Below, piece by piece: positions 6,691-14,210 of a stretch of 17,948 nucleotides of DNA. The notes under the pieces were generated by a model. The model was not told where the DNA came from and did not search any database. It saw only the letters and a program-made list of their open reading frames with translations. Location of the stretch: NCBI GenBank assembly GCA_022614705.1, contig JAKEIB010000276.1, forward strand, positions 1-17,948. The letters are read 5' to 3'. Position numbers and translations under genes: made by a program. This stretch comes from Planctomycetota bacterium (GTDB lineage: Bacteria; Planctomycetota; Planctomycetia; Pirellulales; Lacipirellulaceae). Positions within the stretch are counted from its first letter, which is position 1, and every line of letters begins with the position of its first letter.

Positions 6691-9600
6691 TTACGCGATC
6701 GATCGCGATTGAGTCGGCGATAACCGCTCGAAGAAGCGCCGTGGCACGAGCCCCAGGGCAATCAGCGCGAGTTGCGACAACGCGAACGTTGCCAGCCACA
6801 TTGCCGTGCTGCTCTCCGAAGCACCGTACGAGTGCAGTCCAACGCCCAGCTCGTTCACGCCGAACCACGACCAGGTGGTGACGATGTTGCCGCCGATCAC
6901 AAGCGTCGCCAGGCCGCGGCCTTTCACCAGGCCACCCCAGCGGGCGTGCAGCACGAGCGCGTTGTAGAGCACGATGATCAGGGCGCCGTTTTCCTTCGGG
7001 TCCCAGCCCCAGAAGCGGCCCCAGGAGTCGTCGGCCCATAGGCCGCCGAGCACAGTGCCGACGAAGCTGAAGAAAATCGCGAAGCAAAGAATGCCATAGG
7101 TCATCCGCGTAAGCTGCCGGCGTTCGTTTTCGCCCAGGACGCCGAATACATGCGCGAGCAGCACGTACATGATGCCCAGCGCGCCGGCGAGGAACGTCGT
7201 TGCGTAGCCCAGCGTGACGCAAACGACGTGCGTCGCCAGCCAGAACTGAGTGTCGAGCACGGCCTGCATCACGATCAACGTATCGCCGTCGAGCGAAAGG
7301 TTGTGCGCCACAACCAACGTCAGGAAGCCGACTACGGCCGCCACGATGTTGCCCAGGCCGAGCCGGAATATCCATTCCAGTACGAGCGCGATGAGCACGC
7401 CGGCCCAGCCGATAAACACGGCCGACGAATAAAGATTGGTCACCGGCGGCCGACCGGAAATGTATATCCGACCCCATAGCGCCAACGAGTGCACGACGAA
7501 CGTAAAGCACAACAGCCAGATCGACGCCCTACGCAGCGGCTTCGACCAGCCGAGCCACGACGCGGCGCCCAGCACGAACGAGACAAAATACAACACGGCC
7601 GCGTAGTAGAACGGGCTGAAGTTGTTGAAAAACACTTCGAAATCGACTCGCGACTTTGAAAGGATTTCCGAGTGCTTCGTGCCCGCCGCGCGAAGCTGGA
7701 TTTCATTGGCCGCCACGGACTTCTCATACTTGGCCAGCGTTCGTCGAAATTCATCGAGCTGGCGATTGAATCCAGCCGCGTCGTCCTTCACGTACGCGTT
7801 GAGCATGCTGTAAAGCTGAATCGTTCCCTCGTTGACCGGCTGCTTCAGCTCGCGGCTCAGCATCGCCACGAGGCCGGCCTCCATCAAGCCCGACCAATGC
7901 ACATCGGCCGAGAGCGGCGGCACGGCGAGCGGCATCTTGGCCTGCTTGAGCCGGCCCAGCTCAAACTGCACGTTCTGCAGATCGGCCATCATCGTCTGCT
8001 GGTTTTCCATACGAATCTGCGGCAAGCTGAATGTCTGCTGCAGCATGGCGTACAATTGCAACTTTTCGTACAGTTCGGCGATCTTGCGTTGGTACAGAGT
8101 TCGGCGTTTCTCCGGCACGTCGGCCACGAGCCGGGCCTGCTTATCCAGCTCGCCAAGTTTCGGGCGGAAGTCGTTCAGCGAATAACGGAACGAGCCGGCC
8201 CGCGGTTCGAGTCCGAGCGTGTCGAGTACTTCCAAGTTCTCGATGCGAAACACGCGGTGCTCATCCGCCGCAGGCGAACCGGAAATCGTATCGAGCAGCC
8301 AGTGGATCGCAGGCGTCTTCTCTTTGCGACGCAGCAATTTGGCGAGCCATCCCTTTTTAGGTTCTCCAATCACTTCCTGCTTGCCGGAAAGATATTGCAA
8401 GGTATTGCGCGCCAGCGTGTCATAAGGCTTCACGCGCCCTTGATACTGTACAGGCAGCTTGCCGAACTCATGAATTTGCATTTTGCCGGCCGCCGATTTC
8501 GGCATGCGAGTCTTGCTGAGCAGGTAGCCGGCGAAAACCACGAGCACAATCGCCGGCACGATAAGCGCCCAGTTCATCCCAGCACGTGTCGCCTGCCGAA
8601 CTTCCGCTGCGCGCTTTCCGGCTCGCCCGTTCGCGCGTACCGCGCCATTGGCAATCGGCGTCGGTTGGCTGGATGGAAGCCCGTCGGACTCGTCGAACTG
8701 CCGCTCGAGGAATTTCGACAGCGTCAGCCCGAAGTGGGCCAACATGCCAATCAGCACGAACATGCAGCCCACGTACGGCGCCATCCAGCCGGGATTTTTC
8801 ACGACTTGCAGCACAGTCGTTTGCTCGGTCTCCGGGTCGAAGCTCGATTGGTAGAACGTCAATCCCGCGTAGCGCAGCGGGTTGTTCATCCAAATCTTGA
8901 TCTCGCGATCGACATTCTGGGTCGGGTCTTCCAGCCGCACCTGCGACTCATAGCTCTTCGCCGTGTTTGTGCCCACGTATTTCTTGAACTCAAAATCCTT
9001 CAGCGAGACGGTAAATAGATAATACTTTCGCTCAAAGCGAAGCGCGAGATCGTATTTGCGTCCATCGACCTCGACCGGCTGATCGTCGAGCCATTGCGAT
9101 ACAAGATAAGTGCCGAGCGAATCGCCAGTCTTCTTCGAGAACAACTCGACGTAGGCCGACGGCAAATCGGCCACGGATTCAGTCTCGACGCCCGTTGAGG
9201 CATCCACCGCTTCAGCAACGCGACTCAAACCGGCGCCCGCCGTCGCCGGGTTGGACGCATCCGCGGTCGGCTCGATCAACTTCGAGTTGGGCAGCCAGCG
9301 AAGCACCTGAACCTTGAACGGCAAATCCGGGTGCTCGATCCGCGCGCTGCTCCCGATATTCGCCAACAGCAGCGGTTGCGGCACCACGGTGACGCGGTCT
9401 GCGTCTTTGCCGGACCTATCCGTGACGGCCAGCTCGGCGGTGCGGATGTCATGCGACCAATTCACCGAACCGCCTTCCGGAATGGTCATCTGCGATTCGT
9501 GGGCACTCATCGCCGTGAGGATTTCACTGAGCATCATCAGCCCGACGCCGCCGTGGAGCAGCACGATGCCGGCGCGTCGTTTGAAAAGTAGGAAGCAACC

Positions 9601-10380
9601 CGCCAAGAGCACGAGCCCCGGGTTGGTGCCTTTGATCAACTGCCACAGGATGCGCAGGCCGGAATTGTCGAGCCGCGCGGACGGGTCCACGAGCAGCCAC
9701 ACGGCAATCGACGCGAGAAGCACCTCGATACCCAGCAGCGCGTACCACTGAGCCTGCGGCAACCGGCGGTAACACGTCACCAGGAAATAAGCGCCCGCCA
9801 GCGCCACGACCGCGAGCGTTCCGCGCAGCGCCTGCCACAAACCGCTGGCGAACTGCGACGTAAGCTCGCTTTCGATCGCCTGATCGCTGCCGCTGCGGAT
9901 CACGAAATACGTCATCAGCAAGCCTAGCGCGATCACGACGACGCCGATGGTGAGCCGCCCGCCCTTGGCCACGATCTTGAATCGCATCGAGTGCGCGGCG
10001 ATCAGGTTGATTAATAGCGCGACGCCGATCAACTTGCCACCGGGGAACGGTAAGTACGCGCCGTCGGGAAGCCCGAGGCTGAACGGTTTGTAGAACATCT
10101 GCCCCAGGCGATCGAACGCCTGGAATTCGACGTTCGCGATCCAAACGCGGAAATACGTGTGCCGCACCACTTCCCACACGTCGTTATCAACTTGAGCCAG
10201 CGTGCCGACGAACACGAGAAAGATCGCGGCCGCAAACAGGACGACGGTCAACTTCAGCGAAGCCAGCACCGCGGCGACCTCGGTCAAGTAATACTGCGCG
10301 GCCGGGATCTGCGCGGTTTCGCGCGGCCACATCGTGTCTGGCAAGGCGACGCCCGGTCGCTCCAACTCGCTAGTTGCCAT
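6691..10380 (-). CDS. Cytochrome c synthase, fused ResB-CcsA (CcsBA)
   Basis: This 1229-residue integral membrane protein belongs to system II cytochrome c maturation: it moves heme across the membrane and attaches it to CXXCH motifs. The ResB-like half (about 35-600) has membrane helices near 44-62, 117-135, 143-161, 186-203 and 212-231, a hydrophobic segment near 272-290, and then a large periplasmic domain. A helix starts near 602. Residues about 625-930 form a soluble insert beginning IHEFGKLPVQYQGRVKPYDT, a type also seen in Bacteroidetes-like CcsA proteins. The CcsA part (about 975-1215) has the tryptophan-rich heme motif WADDSWGRFWGWDPKEN (about 1114-1130) and histidines in VAHNL, THVVC and LHSYG. 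I chose the ATG at 10380: GGAG lies 6 nt before it, and it overlaps the lipoprotein gene's stop by 11 nt, which indicates translational coupling. The frame is open to 10449, but the added residues lack similarity. Confidence 0.93.
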   Translation of the reverse strand: MATSELERPGVALPDTMWPRETAQIPAAQYYLTEVAAVLASLKLTVVLFAAAIFLVFVGTLAQVDNDVWEVVRHTYFRVWIANVEFQAFDRLGQMFYKPFSLGLPDGAYLPFPGGKLIGVALLINLIAAHSMRFKIVAKGGRLTIGVVVIALGLLMTYFVIRSGSDQAIESELTSQFASGLWQALRGTLAVVALAGAYFLVTCYRRLPQAQWYALLGIEVLLASIAVWLLVDPSARLDNSGLRILWQLIKGTNPGLVLLAGCFLLFKRRAGIVLLHGGVGLMMLSEILTAMSAHESQMTIPEGGSVNWSHDIRTAELAVTDRSGKDADRVTVVPQPLLLANIGSSARIEHPDLPFKVQVLRWLPNSKLIEPTADASNPATAGAGLSRVAEAVDASTGVETESVADLPSAYVELFSKKTGDSLGTYLVSQWLDDQPVEVDGRKYDLALRFERKYYLFTVSLKDFEFKKYVGTNTAKSYESQVRLEDPTQNVDREIKIWMNNPLRYAGLTFYQSSFDPETEQTTVLQVVKNPGWMAPYVGCMFVLIGMLAHFGLTLSKFLERQFDESDGLPSSQPTPIANGAVRANGRAGKRAAEVRQATRAGMNWALIVPAIVLVVFAGYLLSKTRMPKSAAGKMQIHEFGKLPVQYQGRVKPYDTLARNTLQYLSGKQEVIGEPKKGWLAKLLRRKEKTPAIHWLLDTISGSPAADEHRVFRIENLEVLDTLGLEPRAGSFRYSLNDFRPKLGELDKQARLVADVPEKRRTLYQRKIAELYEKLQLYAMLQQTFSLPQIRMENQQTMMADLQNVQFELGRLKQAKMPLAVPPLSADVHWSGLMEAGLVAMLSRELKQPVNEGTIQLYSMLNAYVKDDAAGFNRQLDEFRRTLAKYEKSVAANEIQLRAAGTKHSEILSKSRVDFEVFFNNFSPFYYAAVLYFVSFVLGAASWLGWSKPLRRASIWLLCFTFVVHSLALWGRIYISGRPPVTNLYSSAVFIGWAGVLIALVLEWIFRLGLGNIVAAVVGFLTLVVAHNLSLDGDTLIVMQAVLDTQFWLATHVVCVTLGYATTFLAGALGIMYVLLAHVFGVLGENERRQLTRMTYGILCFAIFFSFVGTVLGGLWADDSWGRFWGWDPKENGALIIVLYNALVLHARWGGLVKGRGLATLVIGGNIVTTWSWFGVNELGVGLHSYGASESSTAMWLATFALSQLALIALGLVPRRFFERLSPTQSRSIA

Positions 10381-11581
10381 CGCCTGCTCCGTCGGCCGAT
10401 TGGAATCGAACCGATTCGAGGAAAGTTTTGAAGTTGTCGCGCTGGGCAACGACGACGTCGCGGTCGCCCTTCATTTTGAAGAACCACACGACGTCGCCCG
10501 TCGAGACGATCGCGGCGACGGTGGCCTTGTCGGCTTTCGACTCGGCCGGATTTGCCCTGTCGGGAATCAATTCGACGTATTGGCTCGGTTGGCCGCCCAC
10601 TTCGATCTCCTGCATGACGCCATCGAGTTGACCTTGCTCAATCGGTTCCAGGCCGATTTCACCTCGCCAACGATTCACGTTCCGTAATGGGTCGGCCACA
10701 TTGGGCGCGGACCGGGCGAGATCAATCACGGTAACCTCCGCACTCCGATCGCCGTCCTGCACCAGGAAGGCGGCCTTTCGCATGCCCGTTGCCGGCTGCT
10801 CCTTCCACGATTCCGGTGCTTTGTACGCCAACGGCGCCGCGTTCGCCACGTCAGTTGGGACGCCCGAACCCACCGGCGGATGCCCGGGCGGAAGTTCGGC
10901 TGAAGGCACTGTGGACGGCACGTCAGATTGTTCGGCCGGAGTGCCTGGCGATGCATTGCCCGGCTGCCGCGGTGGACCGCTAAATGGCCCGCCACCCGCG
11001 AACGGCGGCGTCATCCTGCCGGCGGAGAACCGGCCGCGCACATCGACGATTGTCATGGTCGCATCGCCGACCTTCATTTCCTTGGTCGACTCGGACAGTC
11101 CTCGCTCATCGACCGGCGGCAAATCTAACTGTCCGCGCCAGCGATTCACGTTGCTCAATAGTTCGCCCGGTGCGCCGGTTGTGGGCAAGGCGATCACGCT
11201 CAAATCGAGCGCCTTGCCTTCGGCCGGGACGAATAGCGTGGCCGCCCGCATGCCGCTGCCCGGCTGCTCCCCCCAACCCTCAGGCACTTCCCATTCTGGT
11301 TTCGCGGCCCCCTCGTTCACGCGAATGCTTTGAAAGAATTCCGTGATCTTGTCGGCGTTTTTGTTCATCGCCGCCGCTGGTCCGACCACTTTGAAATACC
11401 AGGTTTGATCTCCGGTCGGCAGAATCGCCCCCATCATGCGATCGGGCAATTCGACGACTTCCTTGGGGATCGGGTACGACCGAATCTCTTCCTTCGTCCC
11501 GCACCCAAACATCAACGGAACGGCACAAAGTAAGAGGGCGAGCCAAAGACGATCTGGACGGGGGTAGAGGTAATGCGTCAT
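10370..11581 (-). CDS. Lipoprotein with duplicated domains, function unknown
   Basis: This 403-residue protein has a lipoprotein signal: RLWLALLLCAVPLMFGCG, with lipidation likely at C27 (the lipobox MFGC is weak). The body shows internal duplication. Unit A at about 46-88 (GAILPTGDQTWYFKVVG then FFQSIR) matches A' at about 351-393 (AAIVSTGDVVWFFKMKG then FLESVR). Unit B at about 97-182 (VPEGWGEQPGSGMRAATL then NVNRWRGQLDL) matches B' at about 253-338 (APESWKEQPATGMRKAAF then NVNRWRGEIGL). The order is A-B-B'-A' around a Pro/Gly-rich linker (about 185-250). I do not recognise a named family. The gene overlaps the cytochrome c synthase start by 11 nt, so a role near that machinery is a reasonable inference. 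I chose the ATG at 11581 over a TTG at 11626 because it gives a clean signal sequence. No Shine-Dalgarno is visible. Confidence 0.85.
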   Translation of the reverse strand: MTHYLYPRPDRLWLALLLCAVPLMFGCGTKEEIRSYPIPKEVVELPDRMMGAILPTGDQTWYFKVVGPAAAMNKNADKITEFFQSIRVNEGAAKPEWEVPEGWGEQPGSGMRAATLFVPAEGKALDLSVIALPTTGAPGELLSNVNRWRGQLDLPPVDERGLSESTKEMKVGDATMTIVDVRGRFSAGRMTPPFAGGGPFSGPPRQPGNASPGTPAEQSDVPSTVPSAELPPGHPPVGSGVPTDVANAAPLAYKAPESWKEQPATGMRKAAFLVQDGDRSAEVTVIDLARSAPNVADPLRNVNRWRGEIGLEPIEQGQLDGVMQEIEVGGQPSQYVELIPDRANPAESKADKATVAAIVSTGDVVWFFKMKGDRDVVVAQRDNFKTFLESVRFQSADGAGDGN

Positions 11582-11674
11582 GCGAACATCGCAGTGCGTT
11601 GAGGGAAAGGAGCACGGCGGGAGCAATCCGGCCGCGAAGTGGGCAGAGTCGGCCGTTCAAGGGCCGATGGAAAA

Positions 11675-11703
11675 ATTATAGCCGGATTGCCGCCGCGTGG
11701 TAC
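11675..11703 (-). promoter_or_regulatory. Candidate promoter for the lipoprotein-ccsBA unit
   Basis: A perfect -10 box TATAAT lies on the minus strand at 11680-11675, about 94 nt before the lipoprotein ATG. The expected -35 position (about 11697-11703) is poor (GTACCA-like). Its place between the helix-turn-helix gene and the lipoprotein gene suggests the latter starts its own transcript. Confidence 0.4.
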
Positions 11704-11750
11704 CGCAGGAATTGCGGTGTGGCGCGTATTATCGGGGTCGGGGACGACCC
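11702..11750 (-). promoter_or_regulatory. Two small hairpins after the helix-turn-helix gene
   Basis: ACCGCA-GGAAT-TGCGGT (11702-11718) and GGGTCG-GGGA-CGACCC (11735-11750) are perfect 6-bp stems. They lie just downstream of the helix-turn-helix gene's stop on the minus strand and could slow or end its transcript. Neither is followed by a T-run, so calling them a terminator would be weak. Confidence 0.3.
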
Positions 11751-11771
11751 GGTTCGCCGTCCAGGCAACGG

Positions 11772-13289
11772 CTATAGAAACGGGTTGAGCACGCTTTCTA
11801 GCAACGAGCTATTGAGCGGAGCCACTTCGTCCCAGCTCCATATGTTCCGCAACAGGTCGAAGACCATCATGCCGCTCAGCCCGAGCAGTAGCAGACAACT
11901 GGCGAGCCCCAGAACGTTGGCCACGGAGAACGGTGTCTCCACGGCCGACACAACGCCCACGGGCGCGGCTCCAGGCGTCAAGCCGACGCCAAAATCCTCG
12001 GCCAACATGCCCGATTCGCCCGTGCCGACGCCGAGCGGGGCAACGCCCGTTTCTTCGGTCAACTCATCGAGTGCGATGACCTGGGAGCTATCGCGTTCTT
12101 CTTCGTCCTCGCCCGCTTCGCCAAGCGGCGTAAGTTGGAAGTCCCCGCCAACCTGCGAACCCATGCCTACGCCGCTGACCCCGGCCGGTTCCAGCGCAAC
12201 TTCTTCGACCGCCGAACCGCCCAAATCGAGCGCCGAGCCGATAGGAGACGAGCCGCTCAAATCGAGTTTCACTTCGTCGAGCGCGAGCCCGCTGTCGGAC
12301 GGCGAAATGATGTTGATGCCGCTGCTCTCGCCGGAGAGCGTGACGTCGCTGCCCTCGCCTAACACTTGATCGTCGTCATCTTCGAGCTCAAGCGCGGAGA
12401 GACCGGTAAGACCTGTGCCGCTCGCCATGCTGCCGCCCAGGCCGACGTCCGACGTCGCAATGCCAGGGGCGCTGTCGGTCGGCGCTAGCGCCAAATCGCT
12501 TTCCGCCTTCTTGGCGGCGACCGCACCCTTGACCTTCGCTACGTCTTCGGGCGAAAGGATACGGCTCGACTCGGCCTCGAGATCCACTTCGACCTCTTCG
12601 ATCCCCGCGAAGTCGCCGGTTGGGCTCGGCAGTTCGAGATCAAGGTCATCGTCGCCGCCCGGAATGATGTCCGAGGCCGGCGCCAATTTCACGTCGCTCA
12701 CCGGCCCAATCGGTTCCATCGGAGACAGGTCGAGGTCGGCATCCAGATCCAGCTCGCCCTTGCCGATAATCGTGCTCGGCGGTCGACCCGATAAGTCGCC
12801 AAGCTCCGTTTCGCTGAGGAGGATGGAATCGGTATTGATGTCGATCGAATCTTCCGGATCGAGCGCGAGCGCATCGCTCGAACCGCCTTCGTCGATGCCC
12901 GCGACCGTCGGCTCATCGACATCCTCCAGACTTACATCGCTGGCCATCGGTGCTTCGGCCGGCTCATCCTCGGCCAGCTCGAGATCGAGGCCACTGGCCG
13001 CGGCGGCGAGACTATCTGCCGCCGGCGCCGCGCTTTCATCGACACCCAGCCCAACATCATCAGCCAGGCCGAGTTCGTCTTCGGCGTCGAGTCCGATGTC
13101 GCTCGGCGGAGCATCGAGCGTGGGAATTCCTTCCTCGGCGAGCTTGTCGATGGTTTCGCTGCGGAATTTCCAACTCGCACCGTCGCGATAACCGGCAACT
13201 TTGCCGGCTGTACGGAGTTGGAGAAGCCGATCCTTGGAGATTCCCAACTGCTGAGCGGCCTCTTCCAATGTGATGAGTTTTTGTGCCAT
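11772..13289 (-). CDS. Helix-turn-helix protein with C-terminal membrane anchor
   Basis: This 505-residue protein has an N-terminal excisionase/MerR-type winged helix-turn-helix (about 5-55: LITLEEAAQQLGISKDRLLQ, then GKVAGYRDGASWKFRSETID). A 400-residue acidic Asp/Glu/Ser/Gly-rich region follows (about 58-450), with loosely repeated LDLELAEDE-like pieces. A conserved-looking GGDFQLTPLGE and SSQVIALDELTEE come next, then a single membrane helix (about 459-480, VLGLASCLLLLGLSGMMVFDLL), and the tail RNIWSWDEVAPLNSSLLESVL. The architecture suggests a DNA- or protein-binding head tethered to the membrane by a long disordered arm. I remember similar proteins in planctomycetes, with no established function. 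GAGG lies 3 nt before the ATG at 13289. It sits upstream of the lipoprotein and CcsBA genes on the same strand, and a twin hairpin precedes it. It could regulate those genes, but that is inference. Confidence 0.85.
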   Translation of the reverse strand: MAQKLITLEEAAQQLGISKDRLLQLRTAGKVAGYRDGASWKFRSETIDKLAEEGIPTLDAPPSDIGLDAEDELGLADDVGLGVDESAAPAADSLAAAASGLDLELAEDEPAEAPMASDVSLEDVDEPTVAGIDEGGSSDALALDPEDSIDINTDSILLSETELGDLSGRPPSTIIGKGELDLDADLDLSPMEPIGPVSDVKLAPASDIIPGGDDDLDLELPSPTGDFAGIEEVEVDLEAESSRILSPEDVAKVKGAVAAKKAESDLALAPTDSAPGIATSDVGLGGSMASGTGLTGLSALELEDDDDQVLGEGSDVTLSGESSGINIISPSDSGLALDEVKLDLSGSSPIGSALDLGGSAVEEVALEPAGVSGVGMGSQVGGDFQLTPLGEAGEDEEERDSSQVIALDELTEETGVAPLGVGTGESGMLAEDFGVGLTPGAAPVGVVSAVETPFSVANVLGLASCLLLLGLSGMMVFDLLRNIWSWDEVAPLNSSLLESVLNPFL

Positions 13290-13340
13290 GGGTCCTCGCG
13301 CTATCCGCGGCTAAGCGCAGTGCGGGACCGTGACACGTAG

Positions 13341-13384
13341 GGCAGTTTCTCCGAAACTGCCAACCGAGTTTCGGAGAAACTCGG
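13341..13384. repeat. Twin hairpins with complementary loops upstream of the helix-turn-helix gene
   Basis: Hairpin 1 is GGCAGTTT-CTCCG-AAACTGCC (13341-13361) and hairpin 2 is CCGAGTTT-CGGAG-AAACTCGG (13364-13384). Both have perfect 8-bp stems. The 15-mers at 13344-13358 and 13368-13382 are exact reverse complements, so the two can pair with each other instead, and the loops CTCCG and CGGAG are complementary. The pair lies between the stop of the small secreted protein gene and the start of the helix-turn-helix gene. Confidence 0.65.
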
Positions 13385-13396
13385 CTACATTATCGG

Positions 13397-13735
13397 TCAG
13401 CGCTGCAGGCCGCTGCGTACATCTTGCGGCAACGGGTCGCCGCTATTGAACTCAATCATCTGCAGGTCCCAGGTGAAATTGCGGATGCTCTTGGGCGTGA
13501 TTTGCCCAGTCGCCCGGTCCACGTGGTAAACCGCCATCACGCGCTGACGCGGGTCGATGACCGTCACGATCTGCGGCACTCCGTCAGCCGCCGTCACGTG
13601 AGCGATCAGCTCGCCGCTGCCGACGTGCGCTGGCTCTACCGGTGGTGCGTACGGAGGCTCGGACGAACTCCGCGCCGCCGTGGCCGCGATCACCAGTCCT
13701 GCTATCAAAACGGCGCCAACGAGCGAATGTCGCAT
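13397..13735 (-). CDS. Small secreted protein, function unknown
   Basis: This 112-residue protein has a clear signal peptide (MRHSLVGAVLIAGLVIAATA, cleavage likely after about residue 20). A Pro-rich stretch (EPPYAPPVEP) precedes a compact domain. There, QIVTVIDPRQRVMAVYHVDRATGQITPKSIRNFTWDLQM reads like a beta-hairpin protein, and the C-terminus is EFNSGDPLPQDVRSGLQR. I associate this pattern with small conserved planctomycete proteins of unknown role. It is probably periplasmic. The start is well supported: AAGGAGGA lies 5 nt before the ATG at 13735, the best ribosome site in the window, and a promoter candidate lies 64 nt or more upstream. This suggests stronger expression than its neighbours. 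The helix-turn-helix gene follows on the same strand after a gap of about 107 bp holding the twin hairpins. Confidence 0.8.
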   Translation of the reverse strand: MRHSLVGAVLIAGLVIAATAARSSSEPPYAPPVEPAHVGSGELIAHVTAADGVPQIVTVIDPRQRVMAVYHVDRATGQITPKSIRNFTWDLQMIEFNSGDPLPQDVRSGLQR

Positions 13736-13740
13736 TGCGT

Positions 13741-13748
13741 TCCTCCTT
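13741..13748 (-). promoter_or_regulatory. Strong Shine-Dalgarno of the small secreted protein
   Basis: AAGGAGGA on the minus strand, 5 nt before the ATG at 13735. It decides that start and stands out because most genes here lack a recognisable ribosome site. Confidence 0.8.
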
Positions 13749-13751
13749 CGG

Positions 13752-13766
13752 ACCGCGGACCGCGGT
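13752..13766. promoter_or_regulatory. Palindrome ACCGCGG-A-CCGCGGT in the leader
   Basis: Two CCGCGG sites flank a single central base and form a 15-bp near-perfect palindrome between the candidate promoter and the Shine-Dalgarno of the small secreted protein gene. It could be an operator or just a GC-rich leader. No regulator is identified. Confidence 0.3.
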
Positions 13767-13798
13767 TGTGCGTGAGGAATGCGGCGCCTCTAGAGTCC

Positions 13799-13826
13799 AT
13801 TCTAAAAGCGACGCATCCCGATTCAA
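13799..13826 (-). promoter_or_regulatory. Candidate promoter for the small secreted protein gene
   Basis: On the minus strand TTGAAT (13826-13821) and TAGAAT (13804-13799) are 16 nt apart, giving a leader of roughly 55-60 nt to the ATG at 13735. Four of six -35 bases and five of six -10 bases match sigma70 consensus. Confidence 0.45.
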
Positions 13827-14072
13827 GCTAAATCCATCCCAGGCCAGTGGTTACAACTACCGCGTCAAAATGCGGATCATGTCGGCAGTGCGGGCTCACT
13901 TCCGGCGGCATCCACGAAGCGGCCGGCAGCTTTCGCAGCGGCCAAAACGTCGCTAAGCTACGGCCATGTACGACGTTGCGGCGCGGCGGCAAAGTCTAGC
14001 GAGCCGGCGGGCGCTCAACAAGCCCGTCCCACCATGTCGCGATTTCCCCGCAAAAAACGTGTTTTGACGAGA

Positions 14073-14165
14073 TAGCCGCGACCCGGGTACCGCCCGAAGA
14101 GTGGTCGGGTCGCCGGCTGACCTGGTGAACGGCGTGAATCCGGCGACCCATTGGGGTCGCGGCTA
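14073..14165. repeat. Nested inverted repeat upstream of hisN
   Basis: An outer 12-bp perfect pair (TAGCCGCGACCC at 14073-14084, inverted at 14154-14165) encloses an inner 10-bp perfect pair (GGGTCGCCGG at 14107-14116, inverted at 14140-14149). Bases 14143-14162 match the right arm of the dnaA-ccsBA palindrome at 19 of 20 positions, so both belong to one repeat family. It ends 45 nt before the hisN ATG. Confidence 0.7.
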
Positions 14166-14210
14166 GTACTCTGATGTGGTGCAAATCGCACTAAGGCACA
14201 CACGGCAGCA

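Larger units (their letters stand above)
13736..14210. other. 475-bp divergent gap between the small secreted gene and hisN
   Basis: It contains the minus-strand leader and promoter of the small secreted protein (13741-13826) and the nested palindrome at 14073-14165. I see no convincing gene. A 33-codon ATG frame from 13964 has no ribosome site and no recognisable similarity. I could not identify a clear hisN promoter. Confidence 0.55.

Noticed and set aside
6203..7510. 435-aa minus-strand ORF spanning the ends of ccsBA and dnaA
   Set aside because: It is a shadow frame of ccsBA that continues antisense to dnaA through the palindrome, with Arg-rich composition and no recognisable domain.
7672..9018. 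448-aa plus-strand ORF opposite ccsBA
   Set aside because: It is Arg/His/Leu-rich without domains, lies wholly antisense to an unmistakable cytochrome c synthase gene, and is explained by GC-rich codon bias.
12415..13191. 258-aa plus-strand Ser/Ala/Pro-rich ORF opposite the helix-turn-helix gene
   Set aside because: It is the reverse reading of the acidic linker (Asp/Glu/Leu codons read as Ser/Arg). It has no start signals and no domain.
13964..14065. 33-codon ORF starting MYDVAARRQSLASRR
   Set aside because: It has no ribosome site and no similarity I recognise, and it stops just before the hisN-side repeat. It is likely chance.
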